From assembly GCA_041656735.1 (NCBI GenBank), contig JBBACY010000013.1:12810-76809 (forward strand): DNA of 64,000 nt, in the 5' to 3' direction. Source of the DNA: Perlabentimonas sp041656735 (lineage in GTDB: Bacteria; Bacteroidota; Bacteroidia; Bacteroidales; Tenuifilaceae). The notes under the pieces were generated by a model, which was not told where the DNA came from, did not search any database, and saw nothing but the letters and a program-made list of their open reading frames with translations. This document shows, one piece after another, positions 1 through 7,993 of this stretch. Each line of letters opens with the position of its first letter. Position 1 is the first letter of the stretch. The position numbers and the translations under genes are program-made.

Positions 1-54
1 ATGCCCTCAGGAAGATTGTTACAAGGTAAAAACCCAACATTGTTAGAAAATTCG

Positions 55-62
55 TATTTTTG
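55..62 (+). promoter_or_regulatory. Promoter -7 box of the yedF gene
   Basis: TATTTTTG matches the Bacteroidota -7 consensus TAnnTTTG. No convincing -33 TTTG is seen at the usual distance. The box overlaps a possible TTG start at 60, which makes that start unlikely and supports the ATG at 96, leaving a leader of roughly 25-30 bases. Confidence 0.5.
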
Positions 63-95
63 CACCATACGCTTTATTGTAAAAACGAAATACAG

Positions 96-710
96 ATGAA
101 AATTGTAGATGCACAGGGCCAACCCTGTCCAAGACCCCTTATCTTAACTAAAAAAGCACTTGCCAATATTGCCGATAACGAAACGTTGGAGGTGTTAATG
201 GATAACGAGATTTCGGTTAAGAATGTAACACGCTTTTTAACCGACAATGGGTTTAGTCCTGTGGTGAGGACTGAGGGTAAAGTTTTTCATCTTTTCGTTA
301 ATAAAACTGGCAGTATCCCGCAAAATGCGCCTGTTAGTGAGTATTGCGATGTGTGTACTCCGGCTCCCAAATCTACCGATTACGTTATATCTATTCAGCG
401 CGATACGTTTGGTGATGGTGCCGAAGAGTTGGGCAAAATGCTGCTAAAGGCATTTATTAATACGTTACCCGAAGCCTCTTATTTGCCCAAAACAATAATT
501 TTTATTAATTCTGGTATCTTGCTTGTAACAAAATACTCGCCCGTAATTGATGCTCTTACGAAACTTCAAGAGCAAGGGGTTAATATTCTTGTTTGTGGTA
601 CTTGTGTTGATTACTACGACCAAAATAACAATATTGCCGTGGGCGAAATATCAAATATGTACGTAATAATTGAGCACCTGAGTAGTGCTAGTAAAGTTAT
701 TTACCCTTAA
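96..710 (+). CDS. yedF: YedF-type sulfurtransferase-like protein (TusA + DsrE-like domains)
   Basis: A 204-residue protein with a TusA/SirA-like N-terminal domain (about residues 1-75, with Cys11 in the CPRP motif) and a DsrE-like C-terminal domain (about 95-204, with a CGTC motif). The family is known from selenium-using bacteria, where YedF is thought to carry or traffic persulfide or selenide; no reaction is proven. The context supports a selenium link, since a DUF3343 gene and selD follow on the same strand. A longer version starting at TTG 60 is possible, but that codon lies inside the -7 box, so ATG 96 is chosen. A 457-base spacer holding a dispersed repeat separates it from the next gene, so co-transcription is uncertain. 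Confidence 0.85.
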   Translation: MKIVDAQGQPCPRPLILTKKALANIADNETLEVLMDNEISVKNVTRFLTDNGFSPVVRTEGKVFHLFVNKTGSIPQNAPVSEYCDVCTPAPKSTDYVISIQRDTFGDGAEELGKMLLKAFINTLPEASYLPKTIIFINSGILLVTKYSPVIDALTKLQEQGVNILVCGTCVDYYDQNNNIAVGEISNMYVIIEHLSSASKVIYP

Positions 711-1167
711 CTTTACCTCAAATAGCATTGATAAGTAGTGTCAGCAAGAAAACTTCAGATTTTTATGTATTTGATAAGAACCGGAGAGAAACGGAGCTCA
801 GCGAAGCTAAAACGTCAAAGACAAGGCTTTCGAAGTTTTTGAAACCTAGGAACTGACGAACGAAGCAAAGACAGAGGCAAAATGACTGAAATGAGCTTGC
901 CGCAGGTTTTCTTTGACTATGTTTTGCAAGGAGGAAGAAGACGAAGTCAATTTACCAATTGTAAATGACTGTTTCAAAAACGAGAGTAACGAAGAAATAA
1001 GCGAAGCGATTCACGAATGCCAACAATAATAAACACGTTATGAGTAATTTGGCTTTTCTTGCAAAGACTAAGTAGATAGATGCTAGTTCGCAATTTACCT
1101 TTTATATGGTAACCCTTTTGTTGTATATGCTTGTAATTAAGTAACGTGTAGCCTTATTCTTTTTTAT
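711..1167. other. Gene-free spacer carrying a dispersed repeat
   Basis: No credible reading frame. It holds a copy of a dispersed repeat (740-852) that recurs at 54886-54968, then a stretch rich in CGAAG and GAAGC words (853-1020). TAACGTGT occurs twice in opposite orientations (as ACACGTTA near 1033, direct near 1141). Confidence 0.6.
740..852 (+). repeat. Dispersed repeat, copy 1
   Basis: The block starting GTCAGCAAGAAAACT and continuing CAGATTTTTATG, then CAAAGACAAGGCTTTCGAAG and TTTTTGAAACC, matches 54886-54968 almost base for base. This copy carries an extra segment of about 30 bases (781-808) absent from copy 2. It is non-coding. The origin, a MITE-like or REP-like element, is inference. 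Confidence 0.75.
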
Positions 1168-1395
1168 ATGAACTACCTAGTCTTAACCTTTCAATCAACC
1201 CATCACGTGCTTAAAGCCGAAAGGGTTTTGCTATCGAATCATATAAAGTTAGAAATAATTCCTACGCCTAAAGAGATAAGTTCGGAGTGTGGTATGTCAA
1301 TCAGAGTAAACCCACACGTTACGAACAGGTTCACTTTAAGTGAAATTTTAGCCGACGCTAACCTCGAATTTAATATTTTTGAAAAACCTATGTAA
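1168..1395 (+). CDS. DUF3343 putative selenium/sulfur carrier protein
   Basis: A 75-residue protein of the DUF3343 family, recognised from its length, an N-terminal beta-strand followed by a helix with HHVLKAE, and the central Cys in the SSECGMSIRV stretch (Cys42). Family members occur beside selD and yedF and are thought to bind or pass on selenide through that cysteine; this is association, not proof. Its TAA stop overlaps the ATG of selD by one base (TAATG at 1393-1397), which implies translational coupling with SelD. Confidence 0.8.
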   Translation: MNYLVLTFQSTHHVLKAERVLLSNHIKLEIIPTPKEISSECGMSIRVNPHVTNRFTLSEILADANLEFNIFEKPM

Positions 1396-2435
1396 TGGAA
1401 AAATTTGATTTGCTAAGTACGGTTGAGTATGGTGGTTGTTCAGCAAAATTATCTGCAAATGCCTTAGCCGAAGCGTTAGCCAATCTTCCTAAAACACCTC
1501 ATCCCAATCTTTTAGTCGATATTGAAACGCACGACGATGCTGGGGTTTATAAAATTAGCGATGAGCTGGCTTTAATTCAAACTACCGATTTTTTCTCACC
1601 CGTATGTTCTAATCCTTATGAGTTCGGACAAATTGCTGCAGCAAACGCTCTTAGCGATGTTTTTGCTATGGGTGGCGAGGTGCTCTCTGCCCTTAATATT
1701 GTGGCTTTCCCTTCTGGGGTATCGCTTAGCATACTGCGCGAAATTCTTAGGGGCGGAGTAGAAAAGGTAATTGAGGCCGGAGGAGTTATGATGGGAGGTC
1801 ATACAATTGTTGACGACGTACCAAAGTACGGGCTTGCAGTTACCGGAACGGTTCATCCAAATAAAATAATTACCAATGCAGCTGCTCAGCCTGGCGATGT
1901 ACTAATCCTTACTAAGCCCATTGGTTCGGGTGTGATAATGGCCGGACAACGCATAAATGAGGTGAGTCTTGCTGATTATCAAGCGGTGATTGATAGTATG
2001 AAACAGCTAAATAGGGCAGGCGTATCCATAATGCAAAAATACGATGTGAAGTGCGCAACCGATATTACTGGTTTTGGTTTTTTGGGGCACGCTTTTAAGT
2101 TAGCCCTCGGAAGCGATGTAACACTCTCAATTGATAGCGCCAGCGTGCCTATATATAATGGGGCGTATGATTTGGTTGAGCTGGGTTGTATTCCTGGCGC
2201 TTGCTTTCGCAATTTAGAGTATGTTGAAAGTGGTTGTCATTGCCGGAATACTGTTGACTATAACCACAAGATGTTGTTACTCGATGCTCAAACTTCAGGC
2301 GGACTATTAATTTGTGTAAAGCCTAATGTGGTTCAAAATGTTGTGGATGAGTTTCAACAGAGCGGGTTTAAGCACTCGCAAATTGTTGGCAAGGTTGTGG
2401 AGAAAACTGGAGAAGATTATGTTGTAGTATTTTAA
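1395..2435 (+). CDS. selD: Selenide, water dikinase SelD
   Basis: A 346-residue enzyme that makes selenophosphate from selenide and ATP, the selenium donor for selenocysteine, selenouridine tRNA and some Mo-hydroxylases. The N-terminal active-site loop reads GGCSAK, with Cys15 and Lys18 at the positions of the catalytic Cys/Sec and Lys of the family. The AIR-synthase-type fold motifs follow, including QTTDFFSP, MGGHT and TDITGFGFLGH. The catalytic position is cysteine, not selenocysteine. The gene overlaps DUF3343 by one base. No selA, selB, tRNA-Sec or selU is visible nearby, so the pathway that uses the selenophosphate cannot be told from this window. Confidence 0.95.
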   Translation: MEKFDLLSTVEYGGCSAKLSANALAEALANLPKTPHPNLLVDIETHDDAGVYKISDELALIQTTDFFSPVCSNPYEFGQIAAANALSDVFAMGGEVLSALNIVAFPSGVSLSILREILRGGVEKVIEAGGVMMGGHTIVDDVPKYGLAVTGTVHPNKIITNAAAQPGDVLILTKPIGSGVIMAGQRINEVSLADYQAVIDSMKQLNRAGVSIMQKYDVKCATDITGFGFLGHAFKLALGSDVTLSIDSASVPIYNGAYDLVELGCIPGACFRNLEYVESGCHCRNTVDYNHKMLLLDAQTSGGLLICVKPNVVQNVVDEFQQSGFKHSQIVGKVVEKTGEDYVVVF

Positions 2436-2480
2436 ATTTTGTTTATTGTATAATCATTTGCTAATCTAAAACAGGATACT

Positions 2481-2501
2481 TACCTTTAACGTTAGTAACG
2501 T
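2481..2501 (+). promoter_or_regulatory. Candidate higBA promoter and operator
   Basis: TACCTTTA (2481-2488) is one base off the -7 consensus TAnnTTTG. Immediately downstream lies a perfect palindrome, ACGTTA-g-TAACGT (2489-2501), 12 bases before the higB start. Placement over the presumed transcription start fits the autoregulation known for HigA antitoxins. The binding itself is inference. Confidence 0.4.
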
Positions 2502-2512
2502 GTGGCGATATT

Positions 2513-2788
2513 ATGATTTTTTCATTTGGTTCAAAAGATGCGGAAAAAATATGGAATGGCAATCGTGTCAAAAATATGCCCATTGAAATTCAACAAATCG
2601 GGCGAAGAAAGTTAAGAATGCTTAATAACTCGCAAAATTTATCCGATTTGAGGATTCCTCCATCGAACCGATTAGAAAAATTACAAGGCTCTGAATTTTA
2701 TAGCATAAGGATTAATGAGCAATGGAGAATTGTATTTAAGTGGATTGATAATAATGCGCACGATGTTGAGATTATGAATTATCATTAA
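2513..2788 (+). CDS. higB: HigB-type toxin of a type II toxin-antitoxin pair
   Basis: A 91-residue protein of the RelE/ParE superfamily, HigB subgroup, which cuts mRNA on the ribosome. The family pattern is visible: a start rich in MIFSFGSKDAEKIW, a middle RRKLRMLNN, then RIPPSNRLEKL, and the C-terminal core SIRINEQWRIVF. It lies toxin first, as usual for higBA, with three bases between its stop and the antitoxin ATG. Length is normal and the frame is intact, so it may be functional. Confidence 0.9.
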   Translation: MIFSFGSKDAEKIWNGNRVKNMPIEIQQIGRRKLRMLNNSQNLSDLRIPPSNRLEKLQGSEFYSIRINEQWRIVFKWIDNNAHDVEIMNYH

Positions 2789-2791
2789 AAT

Positions 2792-3109
2792 ATGGAGAAT
2801 TCAAAAATGAATAAGTTAGAAAATATTCACCCCGGAGAGATTTTACTAGAGGAATTTTTAAATCCACTTGAGATAACAGCATACAGGTTAGCTAAAGACA
2901 TAAGTATTCCGCAGACACGCATTTCCCAAATTATTAAAGGAAAAAGAAGAGTTACTGCTGATACAGCACTCAGGTTGGCATCGTATTTTGGGACAACTGC
3001 TAAATTTTGGCTTGGCTTGCAGGGTGATTATGATATTGAAGAAGAGCGTGAAAGTAAAAAAGAAATATTACTTAGAATAAAGAAAAACGCACCTCAACAT
3101 ACAATATAA
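2792..3109 (+). CDS. higA: HigA-type antitoxin, XRE family
   Basis: A 105-residue Cro/C1-type helix-turn-helix protein. HPGEILLEEFL near residue 14 and the helix-turn-helix spanning roughly residues 30-75 (ISQIIKGKRRVTADTALRLA) are typical of HigA. FWLGLQ follows, as in many HigA/VapI proteins. It neutralises HigB and usually represses its own operon. An internal ATG at 2807 (MNKLENIHPGE) is an equally good start. The stop is followed by an imperfect long hairpin (3123-3156). Confidence 0.9.
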   Translation: MENSKMNKLENIHPGEILLEEFLNPLEITAYRLAKDISIPQTRISQIIKGKRRVTADTALRLASYFGTTAKFWLGLQGDYDIEEERESKKEILLRIKKNAPQHTI

Positions 3110-3122
3110 CCAGTGGAAGGGT

Positions 3123-3174
3123 GGTATGCTAACTTGAAAAGTTTTCAAACTGCTACCGACTATATTGTCAGTCG
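3123..3174 (+). repeat. Hairpins downstream of higA
   Basis: An imperfect palindrome, GGTATGCTAACTTGAAAA pairing with TTTTCAAACTGCTACC (3123-3156), is followed by CGAC...GTCG (3157-3174). There is no T-run, so this is a poor terminator. It could mark the end of a transferred toxin-antitoxin unit, which is inference. Confidence 0.35.
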
Positions 3175-3288
3175 CTATGGCTTCAAATTTAAATCAAGAA
3201 GGTACGTCGCATAAAAGGTTGATTAGTAGGAAGTAAGAGATTTTAATAATTAGTAAACTCATTTTTATACGCTTTAAAAAAACTAAAT

Positions 3289-4575
3289 ATGGAAACTAAA
3301 AAAACAAACAGGTGGTTTATAGCCATTATGGGAACAATTTTACAAATTGTTTTGGGTACGGTTTATGCTTGGAGTTTTTTTCAAAAGCCTATTATAGAAA
3401 CATTTGGTTGGAGTAATGTTCAAACAATGTGGATTTTCAGCCTTGCAATCGTATTTCTAGGTCTTTCGGCGGCTTGGGGCGGCGTGAATTTATCCAAGTT
3501 TGGTCCCAGAAAACTTGCTACAACGGGCGCTGTACTTTATGGTTTAGGCTATATTATAAGCGCTTTTGCTATGTCAATTGGCAATCTTCCATTGTTTTAC
3601 ATAGGTTTTGGTATTATTGGTGGTATCGGTTTAGGTTTGGGTTACGTTACCCCAGTTGCCACTGCTGCAAAGTGGTTTCCCGATAAAAAAGGGTTTGTAA
3701 CTGGTATGGTTGTTATGGGTTTTGGATTGGGAGCCCTGTTTATGTCGAAAGTTATTGCACCCGTTTTAATGAATATAACTGGCGAAAATTTAGTGTGGGT
3801 ATTCGCATTCGCAGGTATTGTTTTGCTCATTATTGGAGTTGTTGCAGGTTATAGCATGGTAAATCCGCCAGCGGGGTTTGTTCCTGAAGGGTACACTCCT
3901 GTTCAAAAAAGTGCTGTCAGTCAAGGACAAGAAGACAGTCTTACCGTGAAAAAGAGCTTACTCTCGTCGAAGTTTTTGGGGATGTGGATTGTGTTTTTTC
4001 TGAATATTTCGGCTGGTATTATGTTTATTGGGTTACAGTCGCCAATGCTTCAAGATTTACTCCGCATAAAAGATGGTGCTTTACCCACCGAGGTCTTAGC
4101 AGCAACTGGTGCTACTCTAATTGCTATTAGCTCATTGTTTAACGGCGTAGGTCGTTTCTTTTGGGGAGCATTATCCGATAAAATTGGCCGTATTCAGGCC
4201 TTCCGATTAATCCTAGGAACTCAAATTCTTGTTTTTATTGCCTTAATATATATAGGTAACCCATGGCTATTTGGTATTATGGTTTGTTACGTACTTTTAT
4301 GCTATGGTGGTGGCTTCGGTACTATGCCCTCGTATGTTTTAGACGTGTTTCATGCCAAACTTATGCCTGTTGTTTACGGTGTTATCCTCACGGCTTGGTC
4401 ACTTGGGGGTATTGTTGGACCTCAGGTTGCCGCTTTTATTAGAGATTTTTATGCTGATACCCCTAAAATGGTTGGCCCCACAACCTATATGGCTGGCGCA
4501 ATTTTGTTAGGTTTAGGATTTATTGTAACACTTACGTTAACAAATAAATCAATAACCGAGGTCAAGCAGAAGTAA
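3289..4575 (+). CDS. MFS transporter, oxalate/formate antiporter (OxlT/OFA) family
   Basis: A 428-residue inner-membrane carrier with about 12 hydrophobic segments. The N-terminal GTVYAWSFFQKP and the GGIGLGLGYVTPVATAAKWFPDKKG region are characteristic of the OFA subfamily, whose members exchange oxalate/formate or move small monocarboxylates such as lactate. The second half contains the RFFWGALSDKIGR loop. The substrate cannot be told from sequence. A 35-base gap separates it from the phosphohexomutase gene, so co-transcription is possible. Confidence 0.85.
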   Translation: METKKTNRWFIAIMGTILQIVLGTVYAWSFFQKPIIETFGWSNVQTMWIFSLAIVFLGLSAAWGGVNLSKFGPRKLATTGAVLYGLGYIISAFAMSIGNLPLFYIGFGIIGGIGLGLGYVTPVATAAKWFPDKKGFVTGMVVMGFGLGALFMSKVIAPVLMNITGENLVWVFAFAGIVLLIIGVVAGYSMVNPPAGFVPEGYTPVQKSAVSQGQEDSLTVKKSLLSSKFLGMWIVFFLNISAGIMFIGLQSPMLQDLLRIKDGALPTEVLAATGATLIAISSLFNGVGRFFWGALSDKIGRIQAFRLILGTQILVFIALIYIGNPWLFGIMVCYVLLCYGGGFGTMPSYVLDVFHAKLMPVVYGVILTAWSLGGIVGPQVAAFIRDFYADTPKMVGPTTYMAGAILLGLGFIVTLTLTNKSITEVKQK

Positions 4576-4610
4576 TTGTATTTTAGTGAATAACGAAAAA
4601 TCAAATTCAA

Positions 4611-5957
4611 ATGGGAGCATTTCATGCCTACGATATACGAGGCGTTTACAATAAAGATTTTAACAAGGAAGATGCGTACAAAATAGGGTACCATCTGGTT
4701 AAAGTTTTAAATACCAATAAGGTATTGGTTGGTCGTGATGTTAGAGTTTCGTCCGACGAAATTTTCGAGCACCTAGCCAAAGGAATAACACATGCCGGAG
4801 CCGATGTGTATGATATAGGGCTGGCTACAACGCCTATGGTTTACTTTTCAACCGCTAAGTATAATTTTAACGCTTCGGTTCAAATTACCGCTTCCCATAA
4901 CGGTCGTGAGTACAACGGTATGAAGGTTTCGCGCCAAAATGCCCTACCTGTTGGGTACGATACCGGACTTAGAGAGGTAGAGCAGTGCATACTGAATTCG
5001 GAGCCCATTGAGATTGCAAGTAAAATTGGCGAAATAAAATCTCTCGATGTTAAGGCTGATTATATCTCTTTCCTAAAAGGATACCTTAGCGATTTTAGCA
5101 ACCTGAAAGTTGCAATTGATTGCTCGAACGGGATGGCTGCTCTTTTAATTAAGGATATTTTGGGAAATAGCCCGCTTTATATTTACGATGAGCTGGACGG
5201 AACATTCCCTAACCATGATGCAAACCCCTTGATTCCTGAAAATGTTGCCGACCTTAAAAAGTTGGTAAAAACAAAGGGATGCGATTTGGGAATTATTTTT
5301 GATGGCGATGCCGACAGGGTTATGTTTGTTGATGAAAATGGAAGGTTCATTTCACCCGATTTAATGATAGCCGTGCTTGGGCACTATTTCCTTGAAAGAA
5401 AGGGTGTTAAAGGACCTGTCTTACAAGATATTCGAACATCCAAAGCGGTGGGTGAGTACCTAGAACCAATGGGAGCACAAATGCATACTTGGCGTGTTGG
5501 CCGTGCGTTTGCAGCGCTTAAATTACGTGAAATTGATGGCGTTTACGGCGGCGAGTTGGCTGGACACTACTATTTTAAAGATTTCTACTATTCAGACTCG
5601 GGCCTTTTAGCTAGTTTAATAATTCTCGATGTAGTGGCTAGTTTTAAGCGAAAAGGGATTTCGCTTTCTACCCTTATTTCTCGCATAGAAACGTACGCTA
5701 ACTCTGGCGAAATTAATTTCCGAATAGAGAATAAGAAAGGTGCAATGGATGCTGTACGCGAACATTTCATATCTATTGAAAAATCAACTGCATCGTTCGA
5801 TTTTGATGGTTACCGAGTAGAGTTTGCCGATTGGTGGTTTAATATTCGCCCATCGAATACCGAGCCATACCTTAGATTTATTGCCGAGGCTAAAACCACC
5901 AAACTACTTAACGAAAAAGTGGATAAAGTAAAGCAGATAATAGATAGTTTAACCTAA
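4611..5957 (+). CDS. Phosphomannomutase/phosphoglucomutase family enzyme
   Basis: A 448-residue alpha-D-phosphohexomutase that interconverts 1- and 6-phosphates of glucose or mannose for envelope sugar synthesis. The phosphoserine loop is ITASHN (Ser95), the metal loop is DGDADR (Asp231, Asp233, Asp235), the sugar-specificity loop is GELAGHYY, and the C-terminal phosphate loop is RPSNTEPYLR. GELAG rather than GEMSG fits the broader PMM/PGM group. Length and all catalytic motifs are normal. It converges on a minus-strand gene 19 bases downstream. Confidence 0.9.
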   Translation: MGAFHAYDIRGVYNKDFNKEDAYKIGYHLVKVLNTNKVLVGRDVRVSSDEIFEHLAKGITHAGADVYDIGLATTPMVYFSTAKYNFNASVQITASHNGREYNGMKVSRQNALPVGYDTGLREVEQCILNSEPIEIASKIGEIKSLDVKADYISFLKGYLSDFSNLKVAIDCSNGMAALLIKDILGNSPLYIYDELDGTFPNHDANPLIPENVADLKKLVKTKGCDLGIIFDGDADRVMFVDENGRFISPDLMIAVLGHYFLERKGVKGPVLQDIRTSKAVGEYLEPMGAQMHTWRVGRAFAALKLREIDGVYGGELAGHYYFKDFYYSDSGLLASLIILDVVASFKRKGISLSTLISRIETYANSGEINFRIENKKGAMDAVREHFISIEKSTASFDFDGYRVEFADWWFNIRPSNTEPYLRFIAEAKTTKLLNEKVDKVKQIIDSLT

Positions 5958-5976
5958 TTAGCTAGGCTTTTAAGTG

Positions 5977-6480
5977 CTATTTAGCTTTGGTTGCCAACTG
6001 TTTATAGGTTTTACTTTTAGCGAGGGCTTTTTTTAGCTCATCGTCGTGGTTTATTTGCTCTACTATTGCCTTTGAAACGGAAGTTTTTGGCATTTCAACA
6101 AGTACGTATACTGTATGTATGCCTTTGCGTTCGGCAGTATGTTTTTTTATGGTTCTAACATCTTGTAAGTTCGCTGTTACAGTTTTGCGAATAACCTTCA
6201 CTCGTGGTTCAAGCGTCGATTTGTTTCTCAAGTCATTAGCTAAGCGGGTGGTTACGGTTGTTATTTCTGGCTCCGCTTGTTTTGCTAAGTTAACATGCGC
6301 ATCAAGCACCGCTTTTCGTTCGGCAATACTTGCACTAGTTGATGACCCATTTCCTACGGCAACAAACATACCCCTTTTTGAGGGCGGATTGTTTACCCAG
6401 CTGGGAGTCTGACTTTTAGCAAGTTGACACATTAGTAGAAAGGGCGCCAGTATAATTATTATGAATGCTATTTTTTTCAT
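5977..6480 (-). CDS. Secreted LPP20-like protein
   Basis: A 167-residue protein with an N-terminal signal peptide (KKIAFIIIILAPFLLM). It then has the pattern of LPP20-type surface or periplasmic proteins: PSWVNNPP, a glycine-rich VAVGNGSS turn, and an alanine-rich helix beginning ERKAVLDAH. The C-terminus is lysine-rich. A Cys at residue 18 lies near the signal-peptide end, but LLMC is a poor lipobox, so lipidation is doubtful. Function unknown; assignment rests on the motif pattern. Confidence 0.6.
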   Translation of the reverse strand: MKKIAFIIIILAPFLLMCQLAKSQTPSWVNNPPSKRGMFVAVGNGSSTSASIAERKAVLDAHVNLAKQAEPEITTVTTRLANDLRNKSTLEPRVKVIRKTVTANLQDVRTIKKHTAERKGIHTVYVLVEMPKTSVSKAIVEQINHDDELKKALAKSKTYKQLATKAK

Positions 6481-6549
6481 GGTTCAAAATCCCCCTTTTA
6501 TTATATGTAGATATTTACATAATTCGTGCCAGCTTGTTGATTGAAACAA

Positions 6550-6582
6550 TTTGGTAGGGTCGAAATTATTTTACTATTTTTG
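6550..6582 (+). promoter_or_regulatory. Promoter of the 6617 gene
   Basis: TTTG (6550-6553), a 21-base spacer, then TATTTTTG (6575-6582), matching the Bacteroidota sigma-A consensus except for a slightly long spacer. The start codon lies 35 bases downstream. Confidence 0.55.
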
Positions 6583-6616
6583 TGTTAGTTAATAGCGTCA
6601 AAACAGTCAATAACCC

Positions 6617-7378
6617 ATGATCCGCATAACCACATTGCTTTCTCTTATTTTAATACCCACGTTGGTTGCTTTTAGCCAAGGGAAAATAATGTTTACCAAG
6701 CAAGTGCTGGATAATCCCATTGAGTACTCACAGTGGTTTGATAGAAACCTCGAGTTGGTTTATGTTGATGCTTTTGAAGCACAGAACTTTACCCAAACAA
6801 CTTGCCTAGAGAATGGGTACGTTAAACACCAATTTTTAGACGGTAATAATTTGAGAGATAGCCATTGGGGTGCAATGCCCGTTAGCATTGATGTGGTATA
6901 CACCAAGTATCCGTTTTATAGGGATGACTGGCAAACAAACTATTTTACTTTGCTTGCCAACAGGCTAAAGGAATTGTTCCTTCTGGATTCAACCTTAAAC
7001 TCAACTAGCATTAAGTGGCGATTGGTAATGCAAACCAATGGTAAAAGTGGTAACGAGGCAAAGCATCTTTTTCATGGAATCGTGATTAACTATTCGCCAC
7101 AGTTTTTTGCTTATTTACCTGTAATTACTCCCCAATTTAGGCTCAACCCTCCGCAAGTTGAGACAGAAACCATTAGCGTTTTTATGGCCTATGCCGATGA
7201 ACTGGTTGTAAACGAACCCAATTTGGAAGCAATTTTATATCCCAAAACCGTGTATAATAGGGATATGAAGCAACGAATTCCTGAAAGGGTGAAGCAATAT
7301 AAGGAGCCTGGGTGTTCGAAGTTTTCAACACGAGCAGACAGGCCTAAAGTGGGTTTATGGGCAAGGCTCTTCCGTTGA
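6617..7378 (+). CDS. Secreted protein of unknown function
   Basis: A 253-residue protein with a clear signal peptide (MIRITTLLSLILIPTLVAFS, cleavage likely just after). I do not recognise the family. The mature part is soluble-looking, with many aromatic residues and no lipobox or repeats. The end is basic (TRADRPKVGLWARLFR). A matching promoter lies just upstream, so it seems a single-gene unit. It ends 3 bases before the end of the convergent gene at 7382. The secreted location is inferred from the signal peptide only. Confidence 0.6.
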   Translation: MIRITTLLSLILIPTLVAFSQGKIMFTKQVLDNPIEYSQWFDRNLELVYVDAFEAQNFTQTTCLENGYVKHQFLDGNNLRDSHWGAMPVSIDVVYTKYPFYRDDWQTNYFTLLANRLKELFLLDSTLNSTSIKWRLVMQTNGKSGNEAKHLFHGIVINYSPQFFAYLPVITPQFRLNPPQVETETISVFMAYADELVVNEPNLEAILYPKTVYNRDMKQRIPERVKQYKEPGCSKFSTRADRPKVGLWARLFR

Positions 7379-7381
7379 TTT

Positions 7382-7861
7382 TTAACTTTTAACAAAACCT
7401 GCGGTCTCTACCTCAATTCCTTTGCCTTCGGCAAAGCATTTCACATTATCTTTTATTTCAATAACCTTTGCGTAGGGAAGCCAGCCAATTTGCACTTGCT
7501 TACCTTTGCCCGACCTTTTGAAAAATGTGATGTACGTTGGGCCAAGTTTTACTTTTGTTATGGTTTCCCAAATTATAACTATAGGGGTTTTCATAAAAAA
7601 GCCAAACTGGTACTCTATGGCAAAATCATCGCCATTGAAAAAAAGTTGAGTTCTGTGGCCCGCAAATGCGAAGTAAAGAAATGCCAAGGCGTAAACACCC
7701 AAAAGGACAAAAAACCACTCGCTGGCTTTGTTATTTTTGTAAAAGAACGCGAATGATATGGCAGAAACGATAATTAGGCCGATGGCCATAGTTATAAGGA
7801 AGCGTTTGAAACGTCCACTGGTTTCAGTCGTTTGGCTAAGGTTTATTTTGAAGGGTTCCAT
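7382..7861 (-). CDS. Two-helix membrane protein, PH-domain-like
   Basis: A 159-residue protein with two closely spaced transmembrane segments (about residues 22-42 and 50-68) followed by a soluble C-terminal part of about 90 residues. The layout (helical hairpin, then beta-rich region with TQLFFNGDDFAIEY and IIWETITKVKL) resembles small bacterial PH-like membrane proteins. That similarity is from pattern only. No partner gene is evident. Confidence 0.5.
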   Translation of the reverse strand: MEPFKINLSQTTETSGRFKRFLITMAIGLIIVSAISFAFFYKNNKASEWFFVLLGVYALAFLYFAFAGHRTQLFFNGDDFAIEYQFGFFMKTPIVIIWETITKVKLGPTYITFFKRSGKGKQVQIGWLPYAKVIEIKDNVKCFAEGKGIEVETAGFVKS

Positions 7862-7929
7862 AAGTAAGTTGAGTTTATTCTATTCCAAAGGTATATTTTT
7901 TTTTAGATTTCAATTGGTTTGGGTTGGCT

Positions 7930-7975
7930 AAAATAAACAAAAGCCCCTAAATATTTAGGGGCTTTTGTTTATTTT
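7930..7975 (-). terminator. Bidirectional terminator downstream of glyA
   Basis: A perfect inverted repeat, about 23 bases per arm, with core AAAAGCCCCTAAAT/ATTTAGGGGCTTTT, A-rich on one side and T-rich on the other. It sits 18 bases past the glyA stop codon on the minus strand. Confidence 0.9.
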
Positions 7976-7993
7976 TTAACGGTAAATCAGTTA

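Noticed and set aside
1395..2435. Selenocysteine in SelD
   Set aside because: The catalytic position is an ordinary Cys codon (residue 15) and there is no in-frame TGA inside the gene.
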